A stretch of DNA of 14,076 nt, taken from NCBI GenBank assembly GCA_024641445.1, contig JAHEDA010000042.1, positions 1 through 14,076 on the forward strand, written 5' to 3'. Below the pieces are notes generated by a model that saw nothing but the letters and a program-made list of their open reading frames with translations, was not told the origin of the DNA and ran no database searches. The stretch is from Gammaproteobacteria bacterium (GTDB taxonomy: Bacteria > Pseudomonadota > Gammaproteobacteria > UBA6429 > Thiohalophilaceae). This document shows, one piece after another, positions 13,773-14,076 of this stretch (position 1 is the stretch's first letter; every line of letters starts with the position of its first letter). The position numbers and the translations under genes are program-made.

Positions 13773-14076
13773 ATGAAGGCAAATGAGTTAAAAAAGGGTA
13801 TGGCCATCCAAATGGAGGGGCAAAACATACTGGTCAAGCAGGTCAGTGTACAGACGGCGGCCTCTCGTAGCGGTAATACTTTATACAAGATGAAAGGGCA
13901 GAACATTGTGACGCGCCTTAAATATGAGGCTGCATTTAAGGGGGACGACATCGTTATCGAGGTCAACTTCGAGCGACGCCCCGTGCAACTGTTGTTTCGA
14001 GATAATGAGGGGGCGACCTTCATGGATAAGGAAAGCTACGAACAATATACCGTTCCCGAAGCGGCAATAGAGGAGG
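13773..14076 (+). CDS. yeiP: Elongation factor P-like protein EfpL (YeiP), N-terminal part
   Basis: The first 101 residues of an EF-P paralogue are present, and the gene runs off the window. The KOW-like N-terminal domain is clear: NELKKGMAIQMEGQNILVK, TLYKMKGQN, FKGDDIVIEV, and FMDKESYEQYTV (83-94) as the start of the second domain. It matches YeiP/EfpL rather than canonical EF-P: the loop that enters the peptidyl-transferase centre reads TAASRSGN, with Arg32 where EF-P has a modifiable Lys34 and E. coli EfpL has Arg33. By analogy it should rescue ribosomes stalled at polyproline and related motifs, without needing the EF-P lysylation enzymes. Full length is expected to be about 190 residues. 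It is divergent from rlmKL. Confidence 0.92.
   Translation, partial: MKANELKKGMAIQMEGQNILVKQVSVQTAASRSGNTLYKMKGQNIVTRLKYEAAFKGDDIVIEVNFERRPVQLLFRDNEGATFMDKESYEQYTVPEAAIEE

Noticed and set aside
13685..14023. 112-codon open frame on the - strand
   Set aside because: It is antisense to the EF-P-like gene, which has clear homology and a strong ribosome site.
1..14076. Mobile element, phage, CRISPR or defence island
   Set aside because: No transposase, integrase, long terminal repeats, repeat-spacer array, tRNA-linked attachment site or known defence gene is visible.

Overview
The window looks like chromosomal DNA of a non-enteric gammaproteobacterium. The best indicator is gene order: the end of comEC, an ExbB/ExbD (TolQ/TolR-type) pair, msbA, lpxK, a YcaR/Trm112-like gene and kdsB. 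Enterics have comEC-msbA-lpxK-ycaR-kdsB without the ExbB/D pair, whereas the arrangement with the pair is familiar from pseudomonads and other non-enteric gammaproteobacteria. RlmKL in its fused form and an EF-P-like (EfpL/YeiP) gene at the right end agree with this. I cannot name a genus. I see no insertion sequence, phage gene, CRISPR array, tRNA or rRNA.

Left part (1-5983, all + strand): a tightly packed cell-envelope operon. ExbB/ExbD, ExbD/MsbA, MsbA/LpxK and LpxK/YcaR overlap by 1 to 8 bases, and YcaR and KdsB are 2 bases apart. KdsB activates Kdo, LpxK phosphorylates lipid A, and MsbA flips core-lipid A across the inner membrane. The ExbB/D pair would add a proton-driven motor of unknown target. 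The last gene, 22 bases after kdsB, is a spermidine-synthase-fold protein lacking the usual aminopropyltransferase signature. The 59-codon YcaR gene at 4271-4450 is easy to miss because it is short.

Middle part (6005-8531): small single-domain genes. These are a lone PAS protein on the - strand, about 550 bases of non-coding DNA with several short inverted repeats, a YchJ-family protein with one SEC-C motif, an isolated response-regulator receiver domain, and a SAM-dependent methyltransferase starting at GTG.

Right part (8540-14076): an unknown membrane protein (- strand) is divergent from a GNAT-nitrilase fusion (+ strand). The 132-base gap between them holds a good sigma70-type promoter and a perfect TGTAAA-N6-TTTACA palindrome, which matches the TyrR/PhhR box. 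RlmKL (- strand) follows, then the start of EfpL (+ strand), cut by the window end.

Most genes are recognisable. I did not find a clearly new multi-gene system. The least explained items are the ExbB/D motor inside a lipid A operon, the SpeE-like protein ending that operon, the membrane/helical-repeat protein at 8540-9766, and the palindrome-marked divergent promoter beside it.
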